From the NCBI RefSeq assembly GCF_000765145.1, contig NZ_JMGA01000039.1:82701-146700 (forward strand): DNA of 64,000 nt, in the 5' to 3' direction. The notes under the pieces are model-generated. The model was given only the letters and a program-made list of their open reading frames with translations. It ran no database searches and was not told where the DNA came from. A program made the translations under genes and the position numbers. Below are positions 8,897 to 17,743 of this stretch, in pieces; the first letter of the stretch is position 1, and each line of letters starts with the position of its first letter. Origin of the DNA: Desulfosporosinus sp. HMP52. GTDB taxonomy: Bacteria; Bacillota; Desulfitobacteriia; Desulfitobacteriales; Desulfitobacteriaceae.

Positions 8897-10180
8897 ATGC
8901 AAATTCATGTGGTGAAACCCGGAGATACTCTTGGTAAGGTAGCCCGAGCTTACGGGGTCTCCGCCCAGGAAATTGTTGAAGCCAATGAAATTCCAGACCC
9001 CAGCAGATTGGCAGTAGGGCAAACATTTGTTATCCCAATCAGAGGGCGATATCATTTCCTTCAACCTGGTGAAAGCCTATGGTCAATTGGTCGTCGTTAC
9101 AATGTCTCGGTTGAGGAATTAGTCCGCATCAATAATATTCAAAATCCTAATACTCTCCCCGTTGGCTTGCGCCTATATTTGCCCCAAAGGCCTAAGATGG
9201 CCGTAGAAACCAATGCCTATATTGATCCGAGAATGACCCGGGGCAGTTCCGCTGAGGATGTAGACAAAGTAGGAGAGCATCTGACTTATCTTGCAATTTT
9301 TACCTATGCTGTTAATCGCGAGGGGAATCTTACCCCTGTGGATGATCAGCCATCGATAAATGCAGCCTATAAGGATAGAGTCTTACCCCTTTTGGTACTG
9401 ACCAATTTTGAGGAGGGACAATTCAGCACTGAAATTGCTACAGCTATCTTGACCAGTGAAGCCATGCAAGACCGTGTTCTTAACCAAGCTCTTCAGATAA
9501 TGAATGAGAAGGGATATAGGGGGTTGGATTTTGATTTTGAGTATTTGGGGGCTCAAAATCGGGTAAGGTATGTCCGCTTCTTAGAGAAGGCGCGTCAATT
9601 ATTAAAACCTCGGGGGTACTATATTTCTGCTGCTTTAGCCCCAAAGTATAGGGCTGAGCAAAAAGGGGTTTTGTATGAAGGGCATGACTATCAGTTAATC
9701 GGTCAAGTGGTTGATTTCATCTTCTTTATGACATACGAATGGGGATGGTCCGGTGGGAAACCGATGGCAGTCTCTCCCTTGCCTCAAATGAGAAATGTCA
9801 TGGAATATGCTGTTTCTGTAGTGCCGAAAGAAAAGATTATGATGGGGATGCCGCTCTATGGATATGACTGGACATTACCCTATGTTGAAGGAGGCAAATT
9901 CGCGAGATCTATTAGTCCGCAACGGGCTTTGCAATTGGCTGTTCGTTATGGTGCAACTATTAACTATGACAGAGTTTCTCAAGCTCCTTGGTTTAGATAT
10001 ACTGACGAACAGGGTAAACAACATGAAGTTTGGTTTGAGGATGCCCGAAGTATGCAAGCGAAATTCGACTTAGTAAAGGAACTGGGGATTCGGGGTTTTT
10101 ATTATTGGGTATTAGGCAATGATTTTCCGCAAAACTGGCTTCTTATTGAAGATAATTTCGTGGTTCGTAAACTAATCTAG
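8897..10180 (+). CDS. sleL: Spore-associated LysM / glycoside hydrolase 18 enzyme (SleL/YaaH-like)
   Basis: 427 residues: two LysM repeats (about 1-48 and 51-98), then a GH18 catalytic domain whose acid motif reads DFDFEYLG near residue 215 and a late FYYWVLGNDFPQNW. This is the architecture of YaaH/SleL, the cortical-fragment N-acetylglucosaminidase of spore germination. There is no signal peptide, as expected for a protein laid down in the spore from the mother cell. AGAGGAGG lies before ATG. It supports the view that the host forms endospores. Confidence 0.9.
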   Translation: MQIHVVKPGDTLGKVARAYGVSAQEIVEANEIPDPSRLAVGQTFVIPIRGRYHFLQPGESLWSIGRRYNVSVEELVRINNIQNPNTLPVGLRLYLPQRPKMAVETNAYIDPRMTRGSSAEDVDKVGEHLTYLAIFTYAVNREGNLTPVDDQPSINAAYKDRVLPLLVLTNFEEGQFSTEIATAILTSEAMQDRVLNQALQIMNEKGYRGLDFDFEYLGAQNRVRYVRFLEKARQLLKPRGYYISAALAPKYRAEQKGVLYEGHDYQLIGQVVDFIFFMTYEWGWSGGKPMAVSPLPQMRNVMEYAVSVVPKEKIMMGMPLYGYDWTLPYVEGGKFARSISPQRALQLAVRYGATINYDRVSQAPWFRYTDEQGKQHEVWFEDARSMQAKFDLVKELGIRGFYYWVLGNDFPQNWLLIEDNFVVRKLI

Positions 10181-10320
10181 TGAACTGCATATCTCTATAT
10201 AATAGTAAGAGCAAGAAGTCTATTATAGGTTGTTCTTCTTAAAAGCTAACAGTTCTTTCATAAAAAGCTGTTGCTGTAAGAATACATACCGCAGTAGACT
10301 AACTTGCTCTTTTTTGAGAA

Positions 10321-11673
10321 TTACTGCTTTGGTGCAGTACCTTGGCCTGCTGCCTCAACGGCAGTGCCTGAACCTGGCGTTTTTCCTGCATCAGGATTAG
10401 CAGCACCTGCGACGTTTGCGCCCACCCCGAGGTTTGCTTTTAGTTGTGCTTGACGGGCCAGATCAAGGCCTTCCCCAAGTATACGTAGAGCTTCTTTTGG
10501 GCTGTGCCAACCCATGCTGTTTTCTGCGGAGATATAATCCCATCTCCACTGAGCTTTACGATGTAAATTCCTAGCTTCATTCATCATATCTGCTTTGGCA
10601 GCAGGATTATTTGAAGCTGTTGTAATAGAATTAATAGCGTCAGTGAGTGCAGTTTCTAAGGCAACCTTTGCTTTATAGACTTGATCCTGGGTGCCGATAA
10701 CTTGGTTTTTTAAATACTCTTCACTTTGTTTATGGCAGGTTTGACAGGATTGGGAGATATGATTAAGAGGACTCTGCAGATGATGGGAGGATATTTTACT
10801 TTGCCCTTGTTTTACATAGGGCATATGGCAATCCGCACAGGCCACGCCATTTGCAGCGTGTACACCTGTTGAGAAGAGTTCATAATCTGGGTGTTGAGCC
10901 TTCAGCATCGGAGCCTGGCTTTCTTTATGATCCCAATCTTTAAAATTTATTTCTGTATATTGCTTTTCTGCATCATCCATGCGCAGACCATAGTTCCAAG
11001 GGAAGGTAACTTTTTTGTTATCGGGTTTGAAGTAATACTCAACGTGGCATTGTGCACAGACCATGGTGCGCATTTCTTGCCGGCTCAATTTAGTAGGGTC
11101 TATTCCTCTGGTTTTCAAAGCATCAAGAAGAGGAATGCTTGTAATTGTCAGTTCCATTGTTTTTGAGTCGTGGCAGTTCGCACAGGCAATTGGATGTTTG
11201 ATTTGATCCTTTAAATCAGCAAACGGGGTTGCCCAGAAAGAGTCCCCCATTTTGTCAACAAGGGGTTTAACATTAGGGCTTTTGCAGTTCCAGCAAGAGC
11301 TAATAGTTTTTGGACCGACACGAAGTGTCCTTGTGACATCCTCTAAGGCCCAGACGTGACCTCTTTCTTCATTGTAATCTTCAGAGAAAGGATATCCGGC
11401 GAATAGTTTTACTTGAGCAGGAGACTCTTTGAGATGGGATTCGGGTACGGAGCCTCCATACTTAGAGTTGCCTTTGATTTGTTCTTTTTGTTCCAGATAA
11501 CTGGCATAATGATCAGGGTAGGCCTTTCCCCAGACGGCGGGATCTAATTCTCCTTCGGGGATAGTAGCCGTTGTAGGAGGAGTTGGCGATTGTTGCTTGC
11601 AACCAAGTACCAGGAATCCGAACAACATAAGCATTAGACTGAGCAATAGAAAACTACGCCAGGTTTTAAACAT
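10321..11673 (-). CDS. nrfA: Cytochrome c nitrite reductase catalytic subunit NrfA
   Basis: 450 residues. The lipobox LVLGC (Cys25) implies a lipoprotein on the outer face of the membrane. Five haem motifs: CWNCK (127-131, the lysine-ligated active-site haem), CANCH (164-168), CAQCH (206-210), CADCH (279-283) and CQTCH (310-314). YYF after the third motif and SSHH supply the expected active-site Tyr and His. It reduces nitrite to ammonium with six electrons. The C-terminal 40 residues are Ala/Gly/Pro-rich and look like a disordered tail. GGAGG precedes ATG. It lies 20 bases after nrfH. Confidence 0.95.
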   Translation of the reverse strand: MFKTWRSFLLLSLMLMLFGFLVLGCKQQSPTPPTTATIPEGELDPAVWGKAYPDHYASYLEQKEQIKGNSKYGGSVPESHLKESPAQVKLFAGYPFSEDYNEERGHVWALEDVTRTLRVGPKTISSCWNCKSPNVKPLVDKMGDSFWATPFADLKDQIKHPIACANCHDSKTMELTITSIPLLDALKTRGIDPTKLSRQEMRTMVCAQCHVEYYFKPDNKKVTFPWNYGLRMDDAEKQYTEINFKDWDHKESQAPMLKAQHPDYELFSTGVHAANGVACADCHMPYVKQGQSKISSHHLQSPLNHISQSCQTCHKQSEEYLKNQVIGTQDQVYKAKVALETALTDAINSITTASNNPAAKADMMNEARNLHRKAQWRWDYISAENSMGWHSPKEALRILGEGLDLARQAQLKANLGVGANVAGAANPDAGKTPGSGTAVEAAGQGTAPKQ

Positions 11674-11693
11674 TTATAGTATACCTCCATTTT

Positions 11694-12176
11694 TCAGCGA
11701 ATCGCTGTATGTATTGGTTGACTAGAGAAAGGCATTGTTGGGGGTTCATGGGGTTCTCCTCGATGACACTCAAAACATTGTTTTCCGTCACTGGTATTGA
11801 TTCTAGAAACGACGGTAGAATGACAGCGCAGGCAGTTGCGTTGGAGAATGTTCCTGCTCCATTCTTTGGTGTGTAAGACATCCGGTGGAGCAAAGGTGTT
11901 TTTATAATAATCTCTGGCACCTGAATATCCTTTGTAGACAATTTGCTCGAGAATATTATCATGTGGTATGTGACAATCCTTGCAGCCTACCCCATTTGTT
12001 TCCCTGTGGACACTGTGAAAAGAAGTTTCATACGGCGGCTTCATAATATGACAGGTTGTTCCGCAATAATGAGTAGTAGATGTCCGTTCGTACTGAGCAA
12101 CCACAAAGAATCCAAAGAGTACAAGTAATGGCACACCTATCAAGAGCCATTTTTTTGTTTTGCTAGATAGTTTCAT
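11694..12176 (-). CDS. nrfH: Cytochrome c nitrite reductase small subunit NrfH
   Basis: 160 residues: one N-terminal membrane anchor (about 9-28) and four c-type haem sites, the NapC/NrfH quinol-dehydrogenase pattern. Haems 2-4 are CKDCH, CLRCH and CFECH. The first site reads CGTTCHIM, that is CX3CH instead of the usual CX2CH, but keeps the HxM signature of NrfH haem 1. The protein should carry electrons from menaquinol to NrfA, and the menaquinone genes at 29.5-31 kb fit this. It is first in the nrfHA operon. Confidence 0.93.
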   Translation of the reverse strand: MKLSSKTKKWLLIGVPLLVLFGFFVVAQYERTSTTHYCGTTCHIMKPPYETSFHSVHRETNGVGCKDCHIPHDNILEQIVYKGYSGARDYYKNTFAPPDVLHTKEWSRNILQRNCLRCHSTVVSRINTSDGKQCFECHRGEPHEPPTMPFSSQPIHTAIR

Positions 12177-12298
12177 AGGAACCTCCTTTCAGGTTTAATT
12201 TTGTTTTAGTATGAAGGTTTTTTGATGCTTTTATGTAAATTATTAATATGTTTTAGGCAGGGCTATATTCTACAATGGATGCAATGATGACATATATA

Positions 12299-12342
12299 AA
12301 GGCCCCTATGCGGGAAGATATAACTTCCAGCACAAGGGCCTT
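12299..12342 (-). terminator. Hairpin downstream of the Ca2+/H+ antiporter gene
   Basis: AAGGCCC (12299-12305) pairs with GGGCCTT (12336-12342), with an inner GAAG/CTTC stem. It lies 54 bases past the antiporter stop on the minus strand and upstream of nrfH. The T-run is poor, so terminator is the likely but not certain reading. Confidence 0.5.
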
Positions 12343-12395
12343 ATTCGGGCTTAGTATGCAAAGTGTATCGATGCTTTAAAATTAACACGCAGTTG

Positions 12396-13430
12396 CTAGA
12401 CAAACAAAAATGCTAAGGCCATAATAGAATAAGCTGCCAGCAGTTGTGCACCCTCTAACCAGTTTGAACGGCCATCCATACTTATCATGGCAGTGATTAC
12501 TGTGCCCATAATAATGACGATAAGTTCATACCCTGTAAATAATAAGTCAAGAGGTTGGCCAATAAAATAACCCAGGAAAACTAATAAAGGAGCGACAAAG
12601 AGTGCAATCTGGGTACTTGAACCTATTGCAATTTCTAAGCTGATATCCATTTTATTCTTCATAGCCATCAGGACACTTGTGGAATGTTCAGCGGCATTGC
12701 CGATGATTGGAATGACTATAACTCCAATAAACAGCTCACTGATGCCTAAGGTGTTTACCACCGGATCAATTCCTTCTACCAGGAGTTCACTTTCTATCAC
12801 TACAAAAAAAGTAGCGATAAGGAGAATTAAAAAAGATTTGGGTTTTGACCAACTGGGAGAATCTGAACACTCTTGGCTTGGTCGAAAAACATCTTTATGT
12901 GTATGTAAAGAAAAAACCAAGCTAAGGATATAGACAATCATAAGGATTCCTGCAACTCCCAGGCTTAAGGGCTCGGCAGCAGGATTAGAATGTGTGTTGA
13001 GGAAGACTGCCGGGATGATCAACCCCGTCACTGCCATTAGGAGCATAGCGGTATGCATACCAGCTGCAGCCCTATTGAATTTCTGGACTTTGTACTTAAA
13101 ACCACCCAGAAGCATGCTCAGCCCTAACACTAAAAGAAGATTGCCTATAATAGAACCTGTAATGGAAGCTTTTACGACTTCAACCAATCCAGCCTTGAGG
13201 GCAAAAACTGTGATAATAAGTTCTGCTGCGTTGCCAAAAGTAGCATTCAACAACCCCCCTAATCTTGGCCCAACATAGATAGCGATTTCCTCTGTTGCCT
13301 TGCCCATGTATCCGGAAAGTGGAATTATACTCAAACAAGCGGCAACAAACTGTAAGACGGGTGAATGACCGGAAAGATGCAAAAAAATACTAATCGGAAT
13401 AGCTAACAATAATAGGTTGAGATATTTCAA
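12396..13430 (-). CDS. Calcium/proton antiporter (CaxA/ChaA family)
   Basis: 344 residues, about eleven hydrophobic segments. Both signature repeats of the CaCA superfamily are present: GNAAELIITVFALKAG in the N-terminal half and GNAAEHSTSVLMAMKNK in the C-terminal half, each with the ion-binding glutamate. The short N-terminus and acidic central loop fit VCX1/Cax-type exchangers, which extrude Ca2+ or other cations against H+. It is a single-gene unit flanked by nrfHA and a divergent acetyltransferase gene. Confidence 0.9.
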   Translation of the reverse strand: MKYLNLLLLAIPISIFLHLSGHSPVLQFVAACLSIIPLSGYMGKATEEIAIYVGPRLGGLLNATFGNAAELIITVFALKAGLVEVVKASITGSIIGNLLLVLGLSMLLGGFKYKVQKFNRAAAGMHTAMLLMAVTGLIIPAVFLNTHSNPAAEPLSLGVAGILMIVYILSLVFSLHTHKDVFRPSQECSDSPSWSKPKSFLILLIATFFVVIESELLVEGIDPVVNTLGISELFIGVIVIPIIGNAAEHSTSVLMAMKNKMDISLEIAIGSSTQIALFVAPLLVFLGYFIGQPLDLLFTGYELIVIIMGTVITAMISMDGRSNWLEGAQLLAAYSIMALAFLFV

Positions 13431-13584
13431 AACTTAACCCCTCCAAACATCCATATTAAATAGTCTATTTACCATTAAAATCTATTTGAGTAGGAGTGTC
13501 AACAACAAGTATTAATTATCCTAATTAGTTTTTCCAGCCTTAACTGGATTATTTCTACTCACGTAAGAAAACTAAGGAGAGAGT

Positions 13585-14088
13585 ATGAAGGAGCTTATGA
13601 ACACAAGACTAGCAAACTTTAAGCTGAGATTTGCTAAAGCAGAGGATATCCCGCTGATATTATCTTTTATTAAAGAATTAGCGGACTATGAGAAAATGCT
13701 CGACCAAGTAGTAGCTACAGAAGAAATTCTAAGAGAATCTTTATTCGAGCTGAAAAAGGCAGAGATTCTTATCGGCGAGTATGAGGATAGACCGGTAGCC
13801 TTCGCCTTGTTCTTCCACAATTTTTCGACATTTCTAGGAAGGCCAGGTATATATTTGGAAGATCTATACGTTAAACCAGAAATGCGAGGTAAAGGGATAG
13901 GGAAGATCATTTTATCTCAGCTCGCAAAAATCGCGATTGAGAGGAAGTGCGGTCGATTAGAATGGTGGTGTCTCGATTGGAACGAACCTTCTATTGAGTT
14001 CTATAAAAGCAAGGGGGCTGTTCCAATGGAGGATTGGACTGTTTATAGAGTAACTAATGAAGCTTTAGTTAAACTAGCAAAAGACTAG
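13585..14088 (+). CDS. GNAT-family N-acetyltransferase (diamine acetyltransferase-like)
   Basis: 167 residues with the acetyl-CoA loop RGKGIG preceded by YLEDLYVKPEMRG and followed by WWCLDWNEPSIEFYKSKGA. This combination resembles spermidine/diamine and thialysine acetyltransferases (SAT family). Cytoplasmic. AAGGAGAGAG precedes ATG 13585; a second in-frame ATG with its own AAGGAG follows at 13597. A strong terminator lies just downstream. Confidence 0.85.
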   Translation: MKELMNTRLANFKLRFAKAEDIPLILSFIKELADYEKMLDQVVATEEILRESLFELKKAEILIGEYEDRPVAFALFFHNFSTFLGRPGIYLEDLYVKPEMRGKGIGKIILSQLAKIAIERKCGRLEWWCLDWNEPSIEFYKSKGAVPMEDWTVYRVTNEALVKLAKD

Positions 14089-14104
14089 GAAAAGCTTAAA
14101 GATA

Positions 14105-14144
14105 AAAAACAGGGCTAGAACTTTAAAGTCTAGCCCTGTTTTTT
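14105..14144. terminator. Bidirectional intrinsic terminator
   Basis: ACAGGGCTAGA (14109-14119) pairs with TCTAGCCCTGT (14129-14139). It is flanked by A-rich sequence on the left and T6 on the right, so it can end transcription from the convergent acetyltransferase and universal stress protein genes. Confidence 0.9.
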
Positions 14145-14170
14145 ATAGGAAGTTTTTTAGGATTACATAG

Positions 14171-14596
14171 TTATTTAACGATAAGTACCGGACAAGGGGA
14201 TTGAGCCATAACCCGTTGAGTGACACTTCCGATAAGTGCTCCGGTAAGAGCACCGTGACCAACTGTACCCATAACCACCAGATCGAACTCTCTTCTTACT
14301 TCATCTAAGATGCCACTGGCAGCGTGCCCGGATATATGCTTCTTTGTCAAGTGAACATTTCCGATGTCGATGCCTTTGAGTGTGATTTCCAAGGCTAACT
14401 CTCCACTCTTATCGATTTGCTCCTGATCTATGATGCTAGTAAATCCCATATGATACCCATAATAAGCTTCAGGAGTTGGGGTCACATGAAAAAGCTCGAT
14501 TTCTGAGTTGAACTTTTTAGCTATTTCTAAAGCTGACTTAAGGGCGCGACGTGATGATTCAGAGCCGTCTGTGGGTACTAGAATCCTTTTGAACAT
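14171..14596 (-). CDS. Universal stress protein (UspA family)
   Basis: A 141-residue single Usp domain: N-terminal KRILVPTDGSESS and the ATP-binding signature GTVGHGALTGALIGSVTQRV near the C-terminus, so probably the ATP-binding subclass. The start at 14596 is chosen because AGGAGG lies nine bases before it; the upstream in-frame ATG abuts the Shine-Dalgarno sequence. Monocistronic by appearance. Confidence 0.9.
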   Translation of the reverse strand: MFKRILVPTDGSESSRRALKSALEIAKKFNSEIELFHVTPTPEAYYGYHMGFTSIIDQEQIDKSGELALEITLKGIDIGNVHLTKKHISGHAASGILDEVRREFDLVVMGTVGHGALTGALIGSVTQRVMAQSPCPVLIVK

Positions 14597-14656
14597 TAGC
14601 AGCATCCTCCTTTAGTTATACAAAGGGTGTGGTTTGTTTATAAACAATAAAAGGTG

Positions 14657-15577
14657 CTATTTAAGAAAACCGTTTAAGATAGTATCTTCTGCTTCCTGTT
14701 CTGAGAAACCTAGGGACATTAGCTTAATCAGCTGCTCTGATTCTATTCTCCCGATTGCGGCCTCATGAACAAGCTGAGCTTCACTATGATGTGCAGAAAT
14801 TCTTGGGGTGGAGAGAACCTGTGCGTTATGCATGATTATAGCATCACATTGGATATGGCCACGACCTTTATTGCGTCCTATTAAATCAAAATAGAATGTT
14901 TGCTTGGAATCATCTTGTGCTACAGAACGAGATATTATTTGAGCAGAAGAATCTACCCCTGACAATTCGACGGTAATGTTTGATTCAGCTTCCTGATCTT
15001 GGTAGGTTAGAAGTCGCTCAGTAACCACAAGCTTAGCATTATCCATTAGCCGAATTTCTGTATCTCTTTTTGTTTGGTCAATCCCTTTTATTTGAATTAA
15101 CTCAAGTTCGACAACTGCACCCTCTTCAACCTCGATAATTGTCTTAGGATTTAGAACACGTTCTCCGTTGCCGTCACCCTGTCCATAATGTTTCTCTACA
15201 TATTTTAGTTTAGCCCCTTTTCGAACAAAAAAGGTATGAATCCCATCGTGTTGAGATTTATGGTGTCCTGAATTATGTATTCCACATCCGGCCACTATCA
15301 AGACGTCTGAGTATTCACCAACTTCAAAGGTATTGTAAACAACATCGTTTATGTTTTCTTCCGTTACGATAACTGGAATATGAACGCTTTCTCCCTTGGT
15401 GTAGGGTTTTATGATTACGTCAATTCCAGACTTGTCCTCTTTTGTGACAATATCAATATTGGCCGTTGTATTTCGCTGAACTCCAGCCCCATTTTTCCGG
15501 ATGTTAAAAGCACCTTGAGGAATCTCATGGAGATCGGCCACTTTCTCTAGCATTAGCTTATCCAACGCATTCAGCAT
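14657..15577 (-). CDS. sufB: SufB/SufD-family Fe-S cluster scaffold (minimal system)
   Basis: About 306 residues, much shorter than SufB of complete SUF operons (around 470), but with the beta-helix core and the C-terminal HHSEAQLVHEAAIGRIESEQL segment of the SufBD family. Cysteines are sparse, and a GCGIHNSGHH block lies mid-protein. It pairs with the upstream SufC ATPase, whose 3' end it overlaps, implying translational coupling. Together they resemble the two-gene SmsCB-type minimal system of anaerobes. The ATG at 15577 is preferred over TTG 15586 on Shine-Dalgarno spacing. Confidence 0.85.
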   Translation of the reverse strand: MLNALDKLMLEKVADLHEIPQGAFNIRKNGAGVQRNTTANIDIVTKEDKSGIDVIIKPYTKGESVHIPVIVTEENINDVVYNTFEVGEYSDVLIVAGCGIHNSGHHKSQHDGIHTFFVRKGAKLKYVEKHYGQGDGNGERVLNPKTIIEVEEGAVVELELIQIKGIDQTKRDTEIRLMDNAKLVVTERLLTYQDQEAESNITVELSGVDSSAQIISRSVAQDDSKQTFYFDLIGRNKGRGHIQCDAIIMHNAQVLSTPRISAHHSEAQLVHEAAIGRIESEQLIKLMSLGFSEQEAEDTILNGFLK

Positions 15578-16310
15578 TCTGACCAACCCCTTTCACGCAT
15601 TTAGCACTACATGTGCAAGAATCATTATTCATAATTCCGGCAAGGATTATATCTCGCTCAGATTGTGCACTGACCGTACCATTGGACATAATTATAATTT
15701 CATCGGCAAGTTCCATAATACGCTCTTGATGGGAAATAAGTATGATTGTTGTATCATACTTCGAGTGGATATTCTTGAAAGTCTCAGCGAGTTTTTGAAA
15801 ACTCCATAAGTCGATTCCTGCTTCAGGTTCATCAAAAACGGCAACCTTGAGATTTCTGGCCAGTACAGTTGCGATCTCGATTCTTTTCATTTCTCCGCCT
15901 GAGAGGCTTGTATCAACATCACGGTTTAAATAGTCTTGAGCACACAAGCCGACATCGTAGAGTAGATCGCAAATATTTACTTTTTCTGGATTATGGGAGG
16001 CGGCCATTTTCAATAACTCTTTTACTTTGATTCCCTTAAAGCGAGGAGGGCTTTGAAAAGCATATCCAATGCCTAGGCGAGCTCTATCTGTAATATTCTT
16101 AGCTGTAATGTCTATTCCGTCTAGTAAGATTTGACCTGAGGTGGGATTGTAAACCCCCATAATAGTTTTAGCTAGAGAGGACTTTCCACCTCCGTTAGGG
16201 CCGGTAACAACATATATTTTTTTCTCATGAAATTCTAAATTAATATTCTTTAGAATTTCAAAATCGATATCTCCTTGTATTTCTAGAGATACTTTTTGAA
16301 GCTGAAGCAT
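15558..16310 (-). CDS. sufC: SufC-type ABC ATPase with cysteine-rich C-terminus
   Basis: 250 residues. Walker A GPNGGGKSS (about 37-45), Q-loop AFQSPPRFKG, signature LSGGEMKRIE, Walker B VAVFDEPEAGID and the switch ISHQER are all present. SufC drives Fe-S assembly on SufB/SufD. The last 25 residues contain four cysteines (CTCSAKC and a final EC), which is unusual for SufC and could bind a metal or cluster. AGGAGGAG precedes ATG. Confidence 0.9.
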   Translation of the reverse strand: MLQLQKVSLEIQGDIDFEILKNINLEFHEKKIYVVTGPNGGGKSSLAKTIMGVYNPTSGQILLDGIDITAKNITDRARLGIGYAFQSPPRFKGIKVKELLKMAASHNPEKVNICDLLYDVGLCAQDYLNRDVDTSLSGGEMKRIEIATVLARNLKVAVFDEPEAGIDLWSFQKLAETFKNIHSKYDTTIILISHQERIMELADEIIIMSNGTVSAQSERDIILAGIMNNDSCTCSAKCVKGVGQNAECVG

Positions 16311-16456
16311 TTATACTCCTCCTTTGTCACAGTCACCTATGTTCAACAATAACATAATTCTACAATTTATTATAGCCGTATTATTCAAGTAGTAATAAAA
16401 AAAGGCTGGAAGCGGGCAGCGCTAACCAACTTCGTATTTGTGAAGGTATGTAGACA

Positions 16457-16473
16457 GCGGTCGATTGACCGCT
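16457..16473. terminator. Hairpin after the small coat-like gene
   Basis: GCGGTC and GACCGC arms with a four-base loop lie just past the stop of the 16481-16744 gene. No T-run follows, so termination is uncertain. Confidence 0.35.
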
Positions 16474-16480
16474 GCAGATT

Positions 16481-16744
16481 CTAAGCAAAATCTACTGTAC
16501 CACCGGCTGATTGAACTGCATTAACGATAGAGTCCAGACTCATAGCATTGCCAGATCCGCCAGCAAGGAAAGGCAAACGAATAATAAAGCAAATTCCACT
16601 GGGTGAGGCAACCTCAACAAGGTTTAAGAGATTAATAACGGCACCAGGGGGGATGAAAATTCGCAGAACGGTTCCCGGAAGGGGGCCGCATTGAGATGGA
16701 TTAGGTGTTGGACGGCAAGATGCATTAGATCGTCGGTAAAACAT
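16481..16744 (-). CDS. Hypothetical 87-residue protein
   Basis: The start at 16744 is fixed by AAGGAGTGATGTT immediately upstream; the open frame upstream lacks a ribosome-binding site. The product begins MFYRRSNASCRPTPNPSQC, is Pro/Gly/Ile-rich and then hydrophobic (RIFIPPGAVINLLNLVEVA), with two N-terminal cysteines and one central. No known domain is recognised. The Arg/Cys/Pro start and near-identical Shine-Dalgarno context to the 32-residue peptide gene at 41.6 kb suggest, weakly, small spore-surface proteins. Confidence 0.6.
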   Translation of the reverse strand: MFYRRSNASCRPTPNPSQCGPLPGTVLRIFIPPGAVINLLNLVEVASPSGICFIIRLPFLAGGSGNAMSLDSIVNAVQSAGGTVDFA

Positions 16745-16885
16745 AACATCACTCCTTACCTTCATATGACTGTTTACACAGTCCATAAGAATTCAAGATC
16801 TCGAGCAAGTCTTAGAAGTGAAAATCCTTGTTTTACCTGTTGTATAGTATGAATGATTGTCCGATATGGTTACAGATATCCTTGG

Positions 16886-17530
16886 TTAAGGAAAGTTTTT
16901 CTTGATCCAATCAATAAACAATTCGACGTTAGCAAAGGAGTATTCGGGATTAGTTGCTAATACTTTTTGAATCTGAGCAGTTTCAGCCCACAGAGCACTG
17001 ATTGATAAAACACCAACTTCCTTAGCAGACTTAACATCGTAAGCAATATCACCCACATAAGCAGCTTCTTTAGGTGATAAATGCCATCGATTTAAAATTT
17101 GGTGAATATGTTCTGGTTTACTGGCTCGATGTTCGGAACCAGTGATAATGGTTTCAAAGAAGTGTTCAAGTCCGGAGTGCTGTAAAGATATTTTCATACT
17201 GCCAGCGCCCTTGCCGGATACGAGGGCTAATTTTATCCTGCGCTCTTGCAATAGAGTTAGAGCTTCTATAATACCCGGAAAGGGTTCCGCATAATCAACA
17301 TGGAGGTTGTCGTATTCGTCTAGGTAATATTGAAGACTTTCCTCCCAAATATCAGGAAACAGTTTTTTGAAAATGCCTTCTTCAGAAGGGCCAAATAGAG
17401 AGGATAACTCTTTGTCAGAGTATTCGCGACCAGTAAACTTTAATAATGTTCGGCTTAAACTTGTTCGTACTACAGGAAGTGAATTGATTAATGTCCCATC
17501 CAGATCAAATATAATGCCTTTGAGATTCAT
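16886..17530 (-). CDS. HAD-superfamily hydrolase (phosphoglycolate phosphatase-like)
   Basis: 214 residues with all HAD motifs: motif I FDLDGTL (nucleophile Asp near residue 9), motif II ALVSGKG, the motif III Lys in RASKPEH and motif IV YVGDIAYDVKSAK. The helical cap between motifs I and II places it in subfamily IA with Gph/PpaX. PpaX-like pyrophosphatase or general phosphatase activity is possible. The start ATG has GGAG upstream. Confidence 0.85.
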   Translation of the reverse strand: MNLKGIIFDLDGTLINSLPVVRTSLSRTLLKFTGREYSDKELSSLFGPSEEGIFKKLFPDIWEESLQYYLDEYDNLHVDYAEPFPGIIEALTLLQERRIKLALVSGKGAGSMKISLQHSGLEHFFETIITGSEHRASKPEHIHQILNRWHLSPKEAAYVGDIAYDVKSAKEVGVLSISALWAETAQIQKVLATNPEYSFANVELFIDWIKKNFP

Positions 17531-17743
17531 ACCTACTCCTTTATAATCACCTGATTATTTAACCCTAACAAGGTACTTCCCAGTTTAAATTTTATAACAA
17601 CTTTAACACAAATACTATAGCTATTCTATACAGGATTTGATTAGGAACCTGATCAATCAGCATGGGTTTTACACCATATTTTGGTAAATTAGTCTATTTT
17701 AAGGTATTACTGAATAGTATGGATTGTACAACTGTATAGAAGG

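Noticed and set aside
11666..11962. A 98-codon minus-strand open frame within nrfH
   Set aside because: It overlaps the haem-motif-bearing nrfH frame and has no family features of its own; a shadow frame.
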